Assembly: GCA_910587045.1 (NCBI GenBank)
Contig: CAJULG010000008.1
Span: 1-64,000, forward strand
DNA length: 64,000 bases
DNA from: an uncultured Lachnospiraceae bacterium
GTDB lineage: Bacteria; Bacillota; Clostridia; Lachnospirales; Lachnospiraceae
Reading direction: 5' to 3'
Each line of letters begins with the position of its first letter. Within the stretch, counting starts at the first letter, position 1. The notes beneath the pieces are model-generated. The model worked only from the letters and a program-made list of their open reading frames with translations, ran no database searches and was not told the origin of the DNA. Of this stretch, positions 27,553 to 36,600 are shown piece after piece. A program made the translations under genes and the position numbers.

Positions 27553-27777
27553 TGCTGTGACATTGATAGCGTAGAAGCGTGAGGTTGCTGCACAGATAGT
27601 TGCAGGTTTTCCGTGGAGCGAATGTCAAGTTAGGAAACTGGCGACAAGTCACTGTACGATATGAACCATCTACCGGAGCGTAGAAATGACGTGTGAGTTA
27701 AAAGAAGAAACACACGGGAATGTGTACAGTCACCACTTGTCGTACTAATTAAGTGCGAAAAGGAGGCGGCTTTTTTT
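27553..27777 (+). ncRNA. Structured 5' leader of the S10 operon
   Basis: About 225 nt between promoter and rpsJ. Stems seen: TGACATT (27558-27564) with AATGTCA (27621-27627); GACAAGT and ACTGTAC (27643-27657) with GTACAGT and ACTTGTC (27724-27741); and, inside the latter, CGTGTG (27690-27695) with CACACG (27711-27716). This is consistent with an autoregulatory ribosomal protein leader. I cannot assign it to a named family by eye. Confidence 0.55.
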
Positions 27778-28089
27778 ATGGCAAGTCAAGTAATGAGAAT
27801 TACACTCAAGGCGTATGATCATCAGTTGATCGATCAGGCTGCAAAGAACATCATCGAAACTGTAAAGAAGACAGGAGCAAAGGTGAGCGGACCGGTACCG
27901 ATGCCGACAAAGGTTGAGAAGATCACAATCTTACGGGCAGTACACAAGTACAAGGATTCCAGAGAGCAGTTCGAGCAGAGAACCCACAAGAGACTGATTG
28001 ATGTAATTCAGCCTACCCAGAAGACGATCGCTGCATTGCAGAAGATGGATATGTCCGCTGGCGTCTACATCGACGTAAAGATGAAGTAG
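27778..28089 (+). CDS. rpsJ: 30S ribosomal protein S10
   Basis: 103 aa, typical length. Conserved ending of the family (VYIDVKM) and the MPTKVEKITILRA loop, with the expected HKRLIDVIQPTQKT segment. First gene of the S10-spc supercluster, strong AAAAGGAGGCGG site. Also a transcription antitermination factor (NusE) in bacteria. Confidence 0.98.
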   Translation: MASQVMRITLKAYDHQLIDQAAKNIIETVKKTGAKVSGPVPMPTKVEKITILRAVHKYKDSREQFEQRTHKRLIDVIQPTQKTIAALQKMDMSAGVYIDVKMK

Positions 28090-28177
28090 GAAGGCAGTAC
28101 CAAATAAGTTGGAGTTCCCAATGAATTTAGTATGATTGCAAATGCAATCCGCTGTAGATTAATTAGGAGGAAAGAAA

Positions 28178-28861
28178 ATGAAGAAAGCAATTTTGGCAAC
28201 AAAAGTCGGAATGACTCAAATCTTCAATGAAGACGGTGTGTTAACACCTGTAACCGTACTTCAGGCTGGACCGTGTGTCGTAACTCAGGTTAAGACGGTA
28301 GAGAACGATGGTTACAGTGCAATTCAGGTAGGCTTCGGTGAGAAGAAGGAGCGGATCGTGAACCGGGATGTGACCGGTAAGAAGGTTATCATCAATCCAC
28401 ATGGCGCAAGTAAGCCGGAGGCAGGTCATTTCAAGAAGGCAGGCACTACACCAAAGCGGTATGTGAGAGAGTTTCGGTTAGATAACGCAGAAGAATACGA
28501 GATTGGAAGCGAGATCAAGGCAGATATCTTTGCAGAGGGTGATAAGATCGATGCTACTGCAAAGTCAAAGGGTAAAGGATTTGCAGGCGGTATCAAGCGA
28601 TATGGCATGCGCTCCGGCCCGAAGACCCATGGTTCCAAGTATCATAACCATGCAGGTTCCAATGGTTCTGCGACTACACCAGGACGTGTGTTCAAGGGTA
28701 AGAAGATGCCGGGACATATGGGTGCAGTTCGGGTAACTGTTCAGAATCTCGAGATCGTTAAGATAGATTTAGACAATAATGTGATTTTGGTAAAGGGTTC
28801 TGTTCCAGGCCCGAAGAAGTCACTGATCATGCTTAAGGAAACAGTAAAAGTCGGTAAATAG
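28178..28861 (+). CDS. rplC: 50S ribosomal protein L3
   Basis: 227 aa, opening KKAILATKVGMTQIF and the long GKKMPGHMG loop that reaches the peptidyl transferase centre. AGGAGG 8 bp upstream. Second gene of the S10 operon. Confidence 0.98.
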   Translation: MKKAILATKVGMTQIFNEDGVLTPVTVLQAGPCVVTQVKTVENDGYSAIQVGFGEKKERIVNRDVTGKKVIINPHGASKPEAGHFKKAGTTPKRYVREFRLDNAEEYEIGSEIKADIFAEGDKIDATAKSKGKGFAGGIKRYGMRSGPKTHGSKYHNHAGSNGSATTPGRVFKGKKMPGHMGAVRVTVQNLEIVKIDLDNNVILVKGSVPGPKKSLIMLKETVKVGK

Positions 28862-28884
28862 ACTTGAGGAAGGAGGAGCTTTAG

Positions 28885-29505
28885 ATGGCATCAGTAGCAG
28901 TTTATAACATCGAAGGAAAAGAAGTAGAGAAATTAGAGCTGAATGATTCCGTATTCGGTGTTGAAATAAATGAACATTTAGTGCATAAGGCTGTTGTTAC
29001 ACAGCTTGCGAATCGTCGTCAGGGAACGCAGAGTGCAAAAACCCGTTCGGAAGTTTCCGGCGGTGGCAGAAAGCCTTGGAGACAAAAGGGAACTGGTCAT
29101 GCAAGACAGGGTTCTACCCGTTCTCCACAGTGGACGGGCGGTGGTGTTGTATTTGCACCAAAGCCGAGAGATTACTCATTGAAGATGAATAAGAGAGAAA
29201 AGCAGATTGCAATGAAGTCTGTATTATCTTCCAAGGTTCAGGATGACAAGCTGGTCGTAGTAGATGAGTTTAAGATGGATGAGATCAAGACCCGGCGTTT
29301 TATTGAGATCATGAACAATCTGAAAGCACAGAAGGCGTTGGTGGTAACAAAGGATAAGAATCAGAATGTAATCTGTTCTGCAAACAATGTTCCTACCGTT
29401 AAGACCGCAACAACCAATGAAATTAATGTATATGATATTTTGAAGTATGATACCTTAGTTCTGACTAAGGATGCAGTAGCAGCGATTGAGGAGGTGTACG
29501 CATAA
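28885..29505 (+). CDS. rplD: 50S ribosomal protein L4
   Basis: 206 aa with the Gly/Arg-rich extended loop lining the exit tunnel (SGGGRKPWRQKGTGHARQG). In some bacteria L4 represses the S10 operon through its leader. The stop overlaps the rplW start by one base (TAATG). Confidence 0.98.
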   Translation: MASVAVYNIEGKEVEKLELNDSVFGVEINEHLVHKAVVTQLANRRQGTQSAKTRSEVSGGGRKPWRQKGTGHARQGSTRSPQWTGGGVVFAPKPRDYSLKMNKREKQIAMKSVLSSKVQDDKLVVVDEFKMDEIKTRRFIEIMNNLKAQKALVVTKDKNQNVICSANNVPTVKTATTNEINVYDILKYDTLVLTKDAVAAIEEVYA

Positions 29506-29804
29506 TGGCAGATATCAAGTATTATGACGTAATCTTAAAGCCGGTAATAACAGAAAAGAGCATGAATGCAATGGCTGAAAAGAAATACACATTCCTTGTT
29601 CATCCGGATGCAACCAAGTCTCAGGTAAAGGAAGCTGTAGAGAAGATGTTCGAAGGAACCAAGGTTGCAAAGGTCAATACCATGAATTACGATGGAAAGA
29701 CCAAACGGCGTGGAATGGTTTATGGAAAGACTGCTAAGACCAAGAAGGCTGTTGTTCAACTGACGGCGGACAGCAAGGACATTGAGATTTTTGAAGGTCT
29801 GTAA
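29505..29804 (+). CDS. rplW: 50S ribosomal protein L23
   Basis: 99 aa, with VILKPVITEKSMNAM opening. It forms part of the exit-site docking platform for nascent-chain factors. Translationally coupled to rplD. Confidence 0.98.
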   Translation: MADIKYYDVILKPVITEKSMNAMAEKKYTFLVHPDATKSQVKEAVEKMFEGTKVAKVNTMNYDGKTKRRGMVYGKTAKTKKAVVQLTADSKDIEIFEGL

Positions 29805-29869
29805 GCAGCAGAACTTATACGCAACGAAAGCGTGATGACAAATAGGTATAGTTGAAAGGAGATATAAAA

Positions 29870-30712
29870 ATGGGAATTAAAACATTTAACCCATATACAC
29901 CTTCCAGAAGACATATGACCAGTTTGGATTTTTCAGAGATCACAAAAACGACTCCGGAAAAGTCGTTAACCGTTTCTTTGAAGAAAAATGCTGGCCGTAA
30001 CAATCAGGGAAAGATTACAGTAAGACATCAGGGCGGTGGTTCCAGAAGAAAATACAGAATCATTGACTTTAAGAGAAACAAGGACAGCATTCCGGCAAAG
30101 GTTGCTTCCATTGAATATGATCCAAACAGAACTGCCAATATTGCATTGCTTAACTATGCTGATGGAGAAAAGGCATATATCATTGCACCGGTGGGACTGA
30201 AGGTTGGCGATACTGTCATGAATGGTGCAGAAGCCGAAATCAAAGTTGGTAACTGTCTGCCATTGGAAGCAATTCCGGTTGGTACAGAGATTCACAATAT
30301 AGAGTTATATCCGGGTAAAGGCGCACAGCTGGTGCGTGCGGCAGGTAATTCTGCACAGTTAATGGCAAAAGAAGGAAAGTATGCAACACTTCGTCTTCCT
30401 TCTGGTGAGATGAGAATGGTTCCGATCGTCTGCCGTGCAACGATCGGTCAGGTAGGCAACATTGAACATGACCTTGTAAATATCGGTAAAGCTGGACGTA
30501 AGCGCCATATGGGTATCCGCCCTACTGTCCGCGGTTCCGTTATGAACCCTAACGACCATCCACATGGTGGTGGTGAAGGTCGGGCTCCGATCGGACGTTC
30601 CGGCCCATCTACTCCTTGGGGCAAGCCTGCTCTTGGTCTGAAGACCAGAAAGAAGAACAAGCAGTCCAACAAGTTGATCGTAAGAAGAAGAAACGGAAAG
30701 AGTATGAAGTAG
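29870..30712 (+). CDS. rplB: 50S ribosomal protein L2
   Basis: 280 aa. The conserved C-terminal loop with the functional histidine (MNPNDHPHGGGEGRAP) is intact. ATG at 29870 chosen with GAAAGGAG 8-10 bp upstream; an in-frame TTG at 29852 would include that site in the coding region. Confidence 0.97.
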   Translation: MGIKTFNPYTPSRRHMTSLDFSEITKTTPEKSLTVSLKKNAGRNNQGKITVRHQGGGSRRKYRIIDFKRNKDSIPAKVASIEYDPNRTANIALLNYADGEKAYIIAPVGLKVGDTVMNGAEAEIKVGNCLPLEAIPVGTEIHNIELYPGKGAQLVRAAGNSAQLMAKEGKYATLRLPSGEMRMVPIVCRATIGQVGNIEHDLVNIGKAGRKRHMGIRPTVRGSVMNPNDHPHGGGEGRAPIGRSGPSTPWGKPALGLKTRKKNKQSNKLIVRRRNGKSMK

Positions 30713-30730
30713 TTTAAGGAGGTTAATCGA

Positions 30731-31009
30731 ATGGCACGTTCAGTAAAAAAAGGACCATTTGCAGATGACTATCTGCTCAAGAAGATAGATGCATTAAATG
30801 CTGCAAATGATAAGCAGGTAATTAAAACTTGGTCTCGTCGTTCTACAATTTTCCCGTCATTTGTGGGGCACACCATTGCTGTATATGATGGAAGAAAGCA
30901 TGTTCCGGTATATGTGACCGAGGATATGGTAGGACACAAGCTCGGTGAGTTCGTGGCAACCCGTACTTACAGAGGGCATGATAAGTCAGAAAAGAAGGGT
31001 AAGAGATAA
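30731..31009 (+). CDS. rpsS: 30S ribosomal protein S19
   Basis: 92 aa, with ARSVKKGPFADDYLLKKI opening and RTYRGHDK end. AAGGAGG site 9 bp upstream. Confidence 0.98.
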   Translation: MARSVKKGPFADDYLLKKIDALNAANDKQVIKTWSRRSTIFPSFVGHTIAVYDGRKHVPVYVTEDMVGHKLGEFVATRTYRGHDKSEKKGKR

Positions 31010-31035
31010 AAAGAATTTGAAAGGAGGCAACATCC

Positions 31036-31425
31036 ATGGCAAAAGGACATAGATCCCAGATTAAGAGAGAGCGGAATGCAAATAAGGATACCAGACCTTC
31101 AGCAAAGGTTTCTTATGCCAGAGTATCCGTTCAAAAGGCATGTTTCGTTCTTGATGCGATCAGAGGCAAGGATGTACAGACCGCACTGGCAATTTTGGCA
31201 TATAACCCAAGATATGCATCAAGTGTGATAGAGAAGCTGTTGAAGTCTGCGATTGCAAATGCAGAAAACAATAACGGTATGAAGATGGAGGACCTTTACA
31301 TTGCAGAATGTTATGCAAATAAGGGGCCAACCATGAAGCGGGTTCAGCCTAGAGCACAGGGCAGAGCTTACAGGATCGAGAAGAGAACCAGTCACATCAC
31401 AATCGTGCTTGATGAGAAGAAATAG
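31036..31425 (+). CDS. rplV: 50S ribosomal protein L22
   Basis: 129 aa, with the beta-hairpin that narrows the exit tunnel (KRVQPRAQGRAYRI). Its hairpin is the usual site of macrolide-resistance changes; nothing abnormal is visible. Stop is 9 bp before rpsC. Confidence 0.98.
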   Translation: MAKGHRSQIKRERNANKDTRPSAKVSYARVSVQKACFVLDAIRGKDVQTALAILAYNPRYASSVIEKLLKSAIANAENNNGMKMEDLYIAECYANKGPTMKRVQPRAQGRAYRIEKRTSHITIVLDEKK

Positions 31426-31434
31426 GAGGTCATT

Positions 31435-32100
31435 ATGGGACAGAAAGTTAATCCTCATGGTTTGAGAGTCGGCGTCATCAAGGATTGGGATTCCAGATGG
31501 TATGCTGACACAAAGAATGGTGAATTTGCAAATAATCTTGTTGAAGACCATAAGATTCGGGAATATTTAGGTAAGAGATTGTCAAATGCCAGTGTTTCTA
31601 AGATTGAGATTGAAAGAACCACAGACAGGGTCAAGGTAATCGTGCAGACAGCGAAGGCCGGTGTTGTAATCGGTAAGGGCGGTGCAGAGATTGACAAGCT
31701 GAGAGCAGAGGTTCAGAAGCTGACCTCTAAGAAGCTGAACATTGAGATTAAGGAAATCAAGAAGCCGGACAGCGACGCACAGCTGGTAGCAGAAAATATC
31801 GCACAGCAGTTGGAGAATCGTATTTCCTTCCGTCGTGCAATGAAGTCCTGCATGTCCAGAACCATGAAGAATGGTGCATTAGGAATCAAGACATCCGTAT
31901 CCGGACGTCTCGGTGGTGCTGATATGGCTCGTACTGAGTTCTATAGCGAAGGAACCATCCCGCTTCAGACACTTCGTGCTGACATTGATTATGGTTTCGC
32001 AGAGGCTGACACCACTTATGGTAAGGTTGGTGTTAAGACATGGATTTATCATGGTGAAGTACTTCCTGTTAAAGGAGATAAGGAAGGGAGCGAAGAATAA
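31435..32100 (+). CDS. rpsC: 30S ribosomal protein S3
   Basis: 221 aa. KH domain (GVVIGKGGAEIDKLR) and C-terminal S3 domain (SGRLGGADMARTE). mRNA entry-site helicase component. TAATG overlap with rplP. Confidence 0.98.
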   Translation: MGQKVNPHGLRVGVIKDWDSRWYADTKNGEFANNLVEDHKIREYLGKRLSNASVSKIEIERTTDRVKVIVQTAKAGVVIGKGGAEIDKLRAEVQKLTSKKLNIEIKEIKKPDSDAQLVAENIAQQLENRISFRRAMKSCMSRTMKNGALGIKTSVSGRLGGADMARTEFYSEGTIPLQTLRADIDYGFAEADTTYGKVGVKTWIYHGEVLPVKGDKEGSEE

Positions 32101-32537
32101 TGTTAATGCCTAAGAGAGTAAAGCGTCGTAAGCAGTTCAGAGGTTCTATGTCTGGTAAAGCGATGCGTGGTAATAGAATAACGAACGGTGAATATGGTAT
32201 CGTGGCAATGGAGCCGGCCTGGATCAAATCCAATCAGATTGAGGCAGCCCGTATCGCGATGACACGTTATATTAAGCGTACCGGTAAGGTCTGGATTAAG
32301 ATATTCCCGGATAAGCCGGTTACTGCAAAGCCTGCTGAGACCCGTATGGGTTCCGGTAAGGGTTCATTGGAATACTGGGTGGCAGTTGTAAAGCCGGGCA
32401 GAGTCATGTTCGAGATTGCCGGTGTGCCGGAGGAGGTTGCAAAGGAAGCATTACGACTTGCAATGCACAAGCTGCCGGTTAAGTGTAAGATTGTATCAAA
32501 GGCGGATTTAGAAGGAGGTGCTGGCAGTGAAAACTAA
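32100..32537 (+). CDS. rplP: 50S ribosomal protein L16
   Basis: 145 aa, with MPKRVKRRKQFRG opening and conserved RMGSGKG loop contacting the A-site tRNA. ATG at 32100 overlaps the rpsC stop; the ATG two codons on is the more usual family start. Its 3' end overlaps the rpmC start by 11 bp. Confidence 0.97.
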   Translation: MLMPKRVKRRKQFRGSMSGKAMRGNRITNGEYGIVAMEPAWIKSNQIEAARIAMTRYIKRTGKVWIKIFPDKPVTAKPAETRMGSGKGSLEYWVAVVKPGRVMFEIAGVPEEVAKEALRLAMHKLPVKCKIVSKADLEGGAGSEN

Positions 32538-32730
32538 GGAATATGTTCAGGATTTAAAGACCAAATCAGTAGAAGAATTAAATACTGAGTTAGTAGCTGC
32601 TAAGAAGGAGCTTTTTAACTTAAGATTCCAGAATGCTACCAATCAGTTGGAGAATACAAGCCGTATTAAAGAAGTACGTCGTAACATCGCCAGGATTCAG
32701 TCTGTTATAACTGAAAAGGCAAATGCTTAA
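32527..32730 (+). CDS. rpmC: 50S ribosomal protein L29
   Basis: 67 aa helical protein at the exit tunnel. GTG at 32527 is chosen because AAGGAGG lies 8-9 bp upstream, which also gives the usual family length. Overlaps rplP. Confidence 0.95.
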   Translation: MKTKEYVQDLKTKSVEELNTELVAAKKELFNLRFQNATNQLENTSRIKEVRRNIARIQSVITEKANA

Positions 32731-32753
32731 TGATCTGGAAGGAGGAAATTGTT

Positions 32754-33008
32754 GTGGATAGAAATCTGAGAAAAACACGAGTAGGAATCGTTACAAGTGA
32801 TAAGATGGATAAGACAATTGTTGTCTCAATCGTAGATAATGTTAAGCATCCTCTTTATGGAAAAATCGTAAAGAGAACTTATAAGCTGAAGGCGCATGAT
32901 GAGAATAATGATTGTAAGATCGGTGATAGAGTAAGAGTTATGGAAACAAGGCCATTGTCCAAGGATAAGAGATGGAGACTTGTTGAAATCGTAGAGAAAG
33001 CGAAGTAA
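32754..33008 (+). CDS. rpsQ: 30S ribosomal protein S17
   Basis: 84 aa OB-fold protein (RKTRVGIVTSDKMDKTIVV). GTG at 32754 chosen with GGAAGGAGG 7-8 bp upstream; an in-frame ATG at 32730 would place that site inside the gene. Confidence 0.95.
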   Translation: MDRNLRKTRVGIVTSDKMDKTIVVSIVDNVKHPLYGKIVKRTYKLKAHDENNDCKIGDRVRVMETRPLSKDKRWRLVEIVEKAK

Positions 33009-33020
33009 GGAGGCAGAACC

Positions 33021-33389
33021 ATGGTTCAACAGGAAACAAGACTTAAGGTTGCTGATAACACTGGTGCTAAGGAATTGCTTTGCATTCGTGTGTTAGGCGG
33101 CTCAACCAGGAGATATGCAAATATTGGTGATATTATTGTTGCCTCTGTTAAAGATGCAACACCAGGCGGCGTTGTTAAGAAGGGCGACGTTGTAAAAGCA
33201 GTTGTTGTTCGTAGTAAGAAGGGTGCCCGCCGCAAGGATGGTTCCTACATCAAGTTTGATGAAAATGCAGCTGTAATTATCAAGGATGATCTGAATCCAA
33301 GAGGAACTCGTATTTTTGGACCTGTAGCCAGAGAGCTTAGAGATAAGAAGTTCATGAAGATTGTCTCTTTAGCACCAGAAGTACTGTAG
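33021..33389 (+). CDS. rplN: 50S ribosomal protein L14
   Basis: 122 aa, the exact common length; opening VQQETRLKVADNTGAKE. First gene of the spc section. Confidence 0.98.
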   Translation: MVQQETRLKVADNTGAKELLCIRVLGGSTRRYANIGDIIVASVKDATPGGVVKKGDVVKAVVVRSKKGARRKDGSYIKFDENAAVIIKDDLNPRGTRIFGPVARELRDKKFMKIVSLAPEVL

Positions 33390-33402
33390 GGAGGTGTCGA
33401 CT

Positions 33403-33720
33403 GTGGCAACAATGAAGATTAAAAAGAATGATCAGGTGGTAGTGATCACCGGTAAAGATAAGGGCAAGGAAGGTAAGGTCCTTTCCGTAGATGCGAAGAA
33501 CCATAAAGTGCTGGTAGAAGGCGTAAATATGGTATCCAAGCACAGTAAACCAAGCATGCAGAATCAGCAGGGCGGAATTATTCAGAAGGAAGCACCGATT
33601 GACATTTCAAATGTAGCTTATTTATATAAGGGTAAGCCGGTTCGCGTGGGATTCCAGGGCGAGAAGAAGGATAAGGTTCGTGTGGCTAAAGTTGATGGCA
33701 AGCTGGAAGTAATTGATTAA
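33403..33720 (+). CDS. rplX: 50S ribosomal protein L24
   Basis: 105 aa KOW-domain assembly initiator (KKNDQVVVITGKDKGKEGKV). GTG at 33403 chosen with GGGAGG 8 bp upstream, giving MATMKIKK; an in-frame GTG at 33394 lies within that site. Confidence 0.95.
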   Translation: MATMKIKKNDQVVVITGKDKGKEGKVLSVDAKNHKVLVEGVNMVSKHSKPSMQNQQGGIIQKEAPIDISNVAYLYKGKPVRVGFQGEKKDKVRVAKVDGKLEVID

Positions 33721-33740
33721 TGGGAAAGGAGGCCGCATAA

Positions 33741-34280
33741 GTGAGTAGACTAAGAGATCAGTACAACGAGACGATCGTTGACGAAATGATGAAGAAATTC
33801 GAATACAAGAATAAAATGCAGGTGCCAAAGCTGGATAAGATCGTTATCAATATGGGCGTTGGCGAGGCAAAGGATAATGCCAAGCTGTTGGAGGCCGCTG
33901 TAAAGGATCTGGAGATTATCTCCGGTCAGAAGGCAGTCATAACCAAGGCTAAGAAGTCTGTAGCGAACTTCAAGTTAAGAGAAGGCATGTCCATTGGATG
34001 TAAGGTGACCTTAAGAGGAGAAAAGATGTATGAATTTGCAGATCGTCTGATCAACCTTGCATTGCCACGTGTCCGTGACTTCCGTGGTATCAATCCGAAT
34101 TCCTTTGACGGAAGAGGCAATTATGCACTTGGCATTAAGGAACAGTTAATTTTCCCGGAAATCGAGTACGATAAGATTGACAAGGTTAGAGGTATGGATG
34201 TTATTTTTGTAACTACCGCTAACACAGATGAAGAAGCTCGCGAGTTATTGACATTATTCGGAATGCCATTTAGTAAGTAA
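33741..34280 (+). CDS. rplE: 50S ribosomal protein L5
   Basis: 179 aa, GTG start after GGAAAGGAGG. Binds 5S rRNA. Conserved VRDFRGINPNSFDGRGNY segment and IFVTTA end present. Confidence 0.98.
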   Translation: MSRLRDQYNETIVDEMMKKFEYKNKMQVPKLDKIVINMGVGEAKDNAKLLEAAVKDLEIISGQKAVITKAKKSVANFKLREGMSIGCKVTLRGEKMYEFADRLINLALPRVRDFRGINPNSFDGRGNYALGIKEQLIFPEIEYDKIDKVRGMDVIFVTTANTDEEARELLTLFGMPFSK

Positions 34281-34295
34281 GAAGGAGGAGATTCC

Positions 34296-34481
34296 ATGGC
34301 AAAGAAATCTATGGTTGTAAAGCAGCAGCGTAAGCAAAAGTTCTCCACAAGAGAATATACCCGTTGCAAAATTTGTGGTCGTCCACATTCAGTTTTAAGA
34401 AAATACGGAATTTGCAGGATCTGCTTCCGTGAATTAGCATACAAGGGCGAGATTCCTGGTGTTAAGAAATCAAGCTGGTAA
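34296..34481 (+). CDS. rpsN: 30S ribosomal protein S14, zinc type
   Basis: 61 aa type Z form with two C-x2-C zinc pairs (CKICG and CRICF). Many Firmicutes carry a second, zinc-free paralogue elsewhere; none in this window. Confidence 0.98.
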   Translation: MAKKSMVVKQQRKQKFSTREYTRCKICGRPHSVLRKYGICRICFRELAYKGEIPGVKKSSW

Positions 34482-34504
34482 GATTTGAAAGGAGGCAAAC
34501 AACA

Positions 34505-34906
34505 ATGGCAATGAGTGATCCAATTGCAGATATGCTTACAAGAATCCGTAATGCGAATACTGCTAAACATGATACAGTGGATGTTCCGGCATCCAAAATG
34601 AAGATATCCATCGCAGAGATCCTTTTGAATGAGGGATATATCAAAGCATTTGATATTGTTGATGATGGAAAGTTCAAGACAATTCATATTACCCTGAAGT
34701 ATGGTGCTGACAAGAATGAGAAGATTATTACAGGACTGAAGAGAATTTCCAAGCCTGGTCTTCGGGTATATGCGAGCAGGGAGGATCTGCCGAAGGTACT
34801 TGGCGGTCTGGGAATTGCAATTATTTCAACCAATAAAGGTGTATTAACAGATAAAGAAGCAAGAAAACAGAACGTAGGCGGCGAAGTTCTCGCTTATGTA
34901 TGGTAA
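34505..34906 (+). CDS. rpsH: 30S ribosomal protein S8
   Basis: 133 aa, with SDPIADMLTRIRNAN opening. In enterobacteria S8 represses the spc operon. GAAAGGAGG upstream. Confidence 0.98.
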   Translation: MAMSDPIADMLTRIRNANTAKHDTVDVPASKMKISIAEILLNEGYIKAFDIVDDGKFKTIHITLKYGADKNEKIITGLKRISKPGLRVYASREDLPKVLGGLGIAIISTNKGVLTDKEARKQNVGGEVLAYVW

Positions 34907-34930
34907 TGATCGATTAGGAGGTAACGGCAT

Positions 34931-35470
34931 ATGTCACGAATCGGAAGAATGCCTATCGCTGTACCGGCAGGTGTGACTGTTGATATTGCAGAAAATAACA
35001 AGGTGACAGTTAAGGGACCAAAGGGAACCTTAGAACGGGTTTTGCCTGCGGAGATGGAAATTAAGCAGGAAGACGGACATCTGGTCGTAACAAGACCAAA
35101 TGACTTAAAGAGGATGAAGTCCTTACATGGTTTGACAAGAACCTTACTGAACAACATGGTTGTTGGTGTTACAGATGGTTTTACAAAGGAACTGGAAGTT
35201 AACGGTGTAGGTTACCGGGCATCCAAGCAGGGCAAGAAATTAGTCCTTGCACTCGGTTATTCTCATCCAGTTGAGCTGGAGGATCCGGAAGGATTGGAGT
35301 CCACAGTTGATGGTAACAAGATTACCGTAAAGGGAATTGATAAAGAAAAGGTTGGCCAATACGCAGCAGAAATCAGAGCAAAGAGGGAGCCTGAGCCATA
35401 TAAGGGCAAGGGTATCAAGTATGTTGATGAAGTAATCCGGCGCAAGGTTGGTAAGACTGGTAAGAAATAA
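34931..35470 (+). CDS. rplF: 50S ribosomal protein L6
   Basis: 179 aa, with SRIGRMPIAVPAGV opening and the C-terminal REPEPYKGKGIKY signature. Confidence 0.98.
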   Translation: MSRIGRMPIAVPAGVTVDIAENNKVTVKGPKGTLERVLPAEMEIKQEDGHLVVTRPNDLKRMKSLHGLTRTLLNNMVVGVTDGFTKELEVNGVGYRASKQGKKLVLALGYSHPVELEDPEGLESTVDGNKITVKGIDKEKVGQYAAEIRAKREPEPYKGKGIKYVDEVIRRKVGKTGKK

Positions 35471-35488
35471 TTAAAGGAGTGAAAAGCA

Positions 35489-35857
35489 ATGATTAGTAAA
35501 GCGTCAAGAAAAGACATTCGTGAAAAGAAGCATGCGAGAATCCGCAACCGTATCAGTGGCACTGCTGAATGTCCACGTTTAGCGGTTTTCAGAAGCAATA
35601 ATCATATGTACGCTCAGATTATTGATGATACAGTTGGAAATACCCTAGCGTCTGCGTCAACACTTGAGAAAGCTGTAAAGGATGCTGTAGATCATACCAA
35701 TGATGTAGCAGCGGCAGCCTGTGTTGGCAAGGCTGTAGCTGAAAAGGCATTGGCAAAGGGAATCAAGACTGTCGTATTCGATAGAGGCGGCTATGTATAT
35801 AAAGGTAAAGTAAAAGCATTAGCAGATGCAGCCCGTGAAGCTGGTCTCGAATTCTAA
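35489..35857 (+). CDS. rplR: 50S ribosomal protein L18
   Basis: 122 aa 5S rRNA-binding protein. Basic N-terminus and RLAVFRSNNHMYAQIIDD segment are characteristic. Confidence 0.98.
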   Translation: MISKASRKDIREKKHARIRNRISGTAECPRLAVFRSNNHMYAQIIDDTVGNTLASASTLEKAVKDAVDHTNDVAAAACVGKAVAEKALAKGIKTVVFDRGGYVYKGKVKALADAAREAGLEF

Positions 35858-35875
35858 TAAGGAGGAATACACAAT

Positions 35876-36385
35876 ATGAAGCATACAATCATTGATGCTA
35901 GTCAGTTAGAATTAGAAGAAAAAATAGTATCAATTAAGCGTGTCACCAAGGTTGTAAAAGGTGGACGTAATATGAGATTTGCAGCACTTGTTGTCGTTGG
36001 CGACAAGAATGGTCATGTAGGAGCCGGCTTAGGCAAAGCTGCTGAAATTCCGGAAGCAATCCGTAAGGGAAAAGAAGATGCTATGAAGAAGCTGGTCACA
36101 GTTGCAATTAATGAGGATGGCAGTATTCCGCATGACTGGACAGGTAAGTTTGGCAGTGCATCTGTATTGTTAAAGGCATCACCGGAAGGTACCGGTATCA
36201 TCGCCGGCGGTCCGGCCCGTAATGTTCTGGAGCTGGCAGGTTACAAGAATATCCGTACCAAGTCTTTAGGCTCGAACAATAAACAGAACGTAGTGTTAGC
36301 TACGATTGATGGTCTTTCCAAGATTAAGACTCCTGAGGAAGTAGCCAGACTTCGTGGTAAATCGGTAGAAGAGATCCTGGGCTAA
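35876..36385 (+). CDS. rpsE: 30S ribosomal protein S5
   Basis: 169 aa. Double-stranded RNA-binding-like N-domain (VVKGGRNMRFAALVVVGD) and C-terminal domain. Involved in decoding fidelity. AAGGAGG upstream. Confidence 0.98.
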   Translation: MKHTIIDASQLELEEKIVSIKRVTKVVKGGRNMRFAALVVVGDKNGHVGAGLGKAAEIPEAIRKGKEDAMKKLVTVAINEDGSIPHDWTGKFGSASVLLKASPEGTGIIAGGPARNVLELAGYKNIRTKSLGSNNKQNVVLATIDGLSKIKTPEEVARLRGKSVEEILG

Positions 36386-36399
36386 GGAGGTTATTGGAA

Positions 36400-36582
36400 A
36401 TGGCAGATAAGTTGAAGGTAACATTAGTAAAGTCTACGATTGGAGCAATTCCGAAGCATAGAAGAACAGTGAAGGCATTAGGTCTGAAGAAGCTGAATAA
36501 GTCCGTTGAACTTCCGAATAATGCTGCAACCTTAGGAATGGTTCGTCAGGTAAGACATTTAGTGAAAGTAGAAGAAATTTAA
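36400..36582 (+). CDS. rpmD: 50S ribosomal protein L30
   Basis: 60 aa (KVTLVKSTIGAIPKHRRTV). ATG at 36400 with AAGGAGG about 10 bp upstream; an in-frame TTG six bases earlier is less suitable. Confidence 0.95.
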   Translation: MADKLKVTLVKSTIGAIPKHRRTVKALGLKKLNKSVELPNNAATLGMVRQVRHLVKVEEI

Positions 36583-36600
36583 GAATAGGAGGTACGCGTA

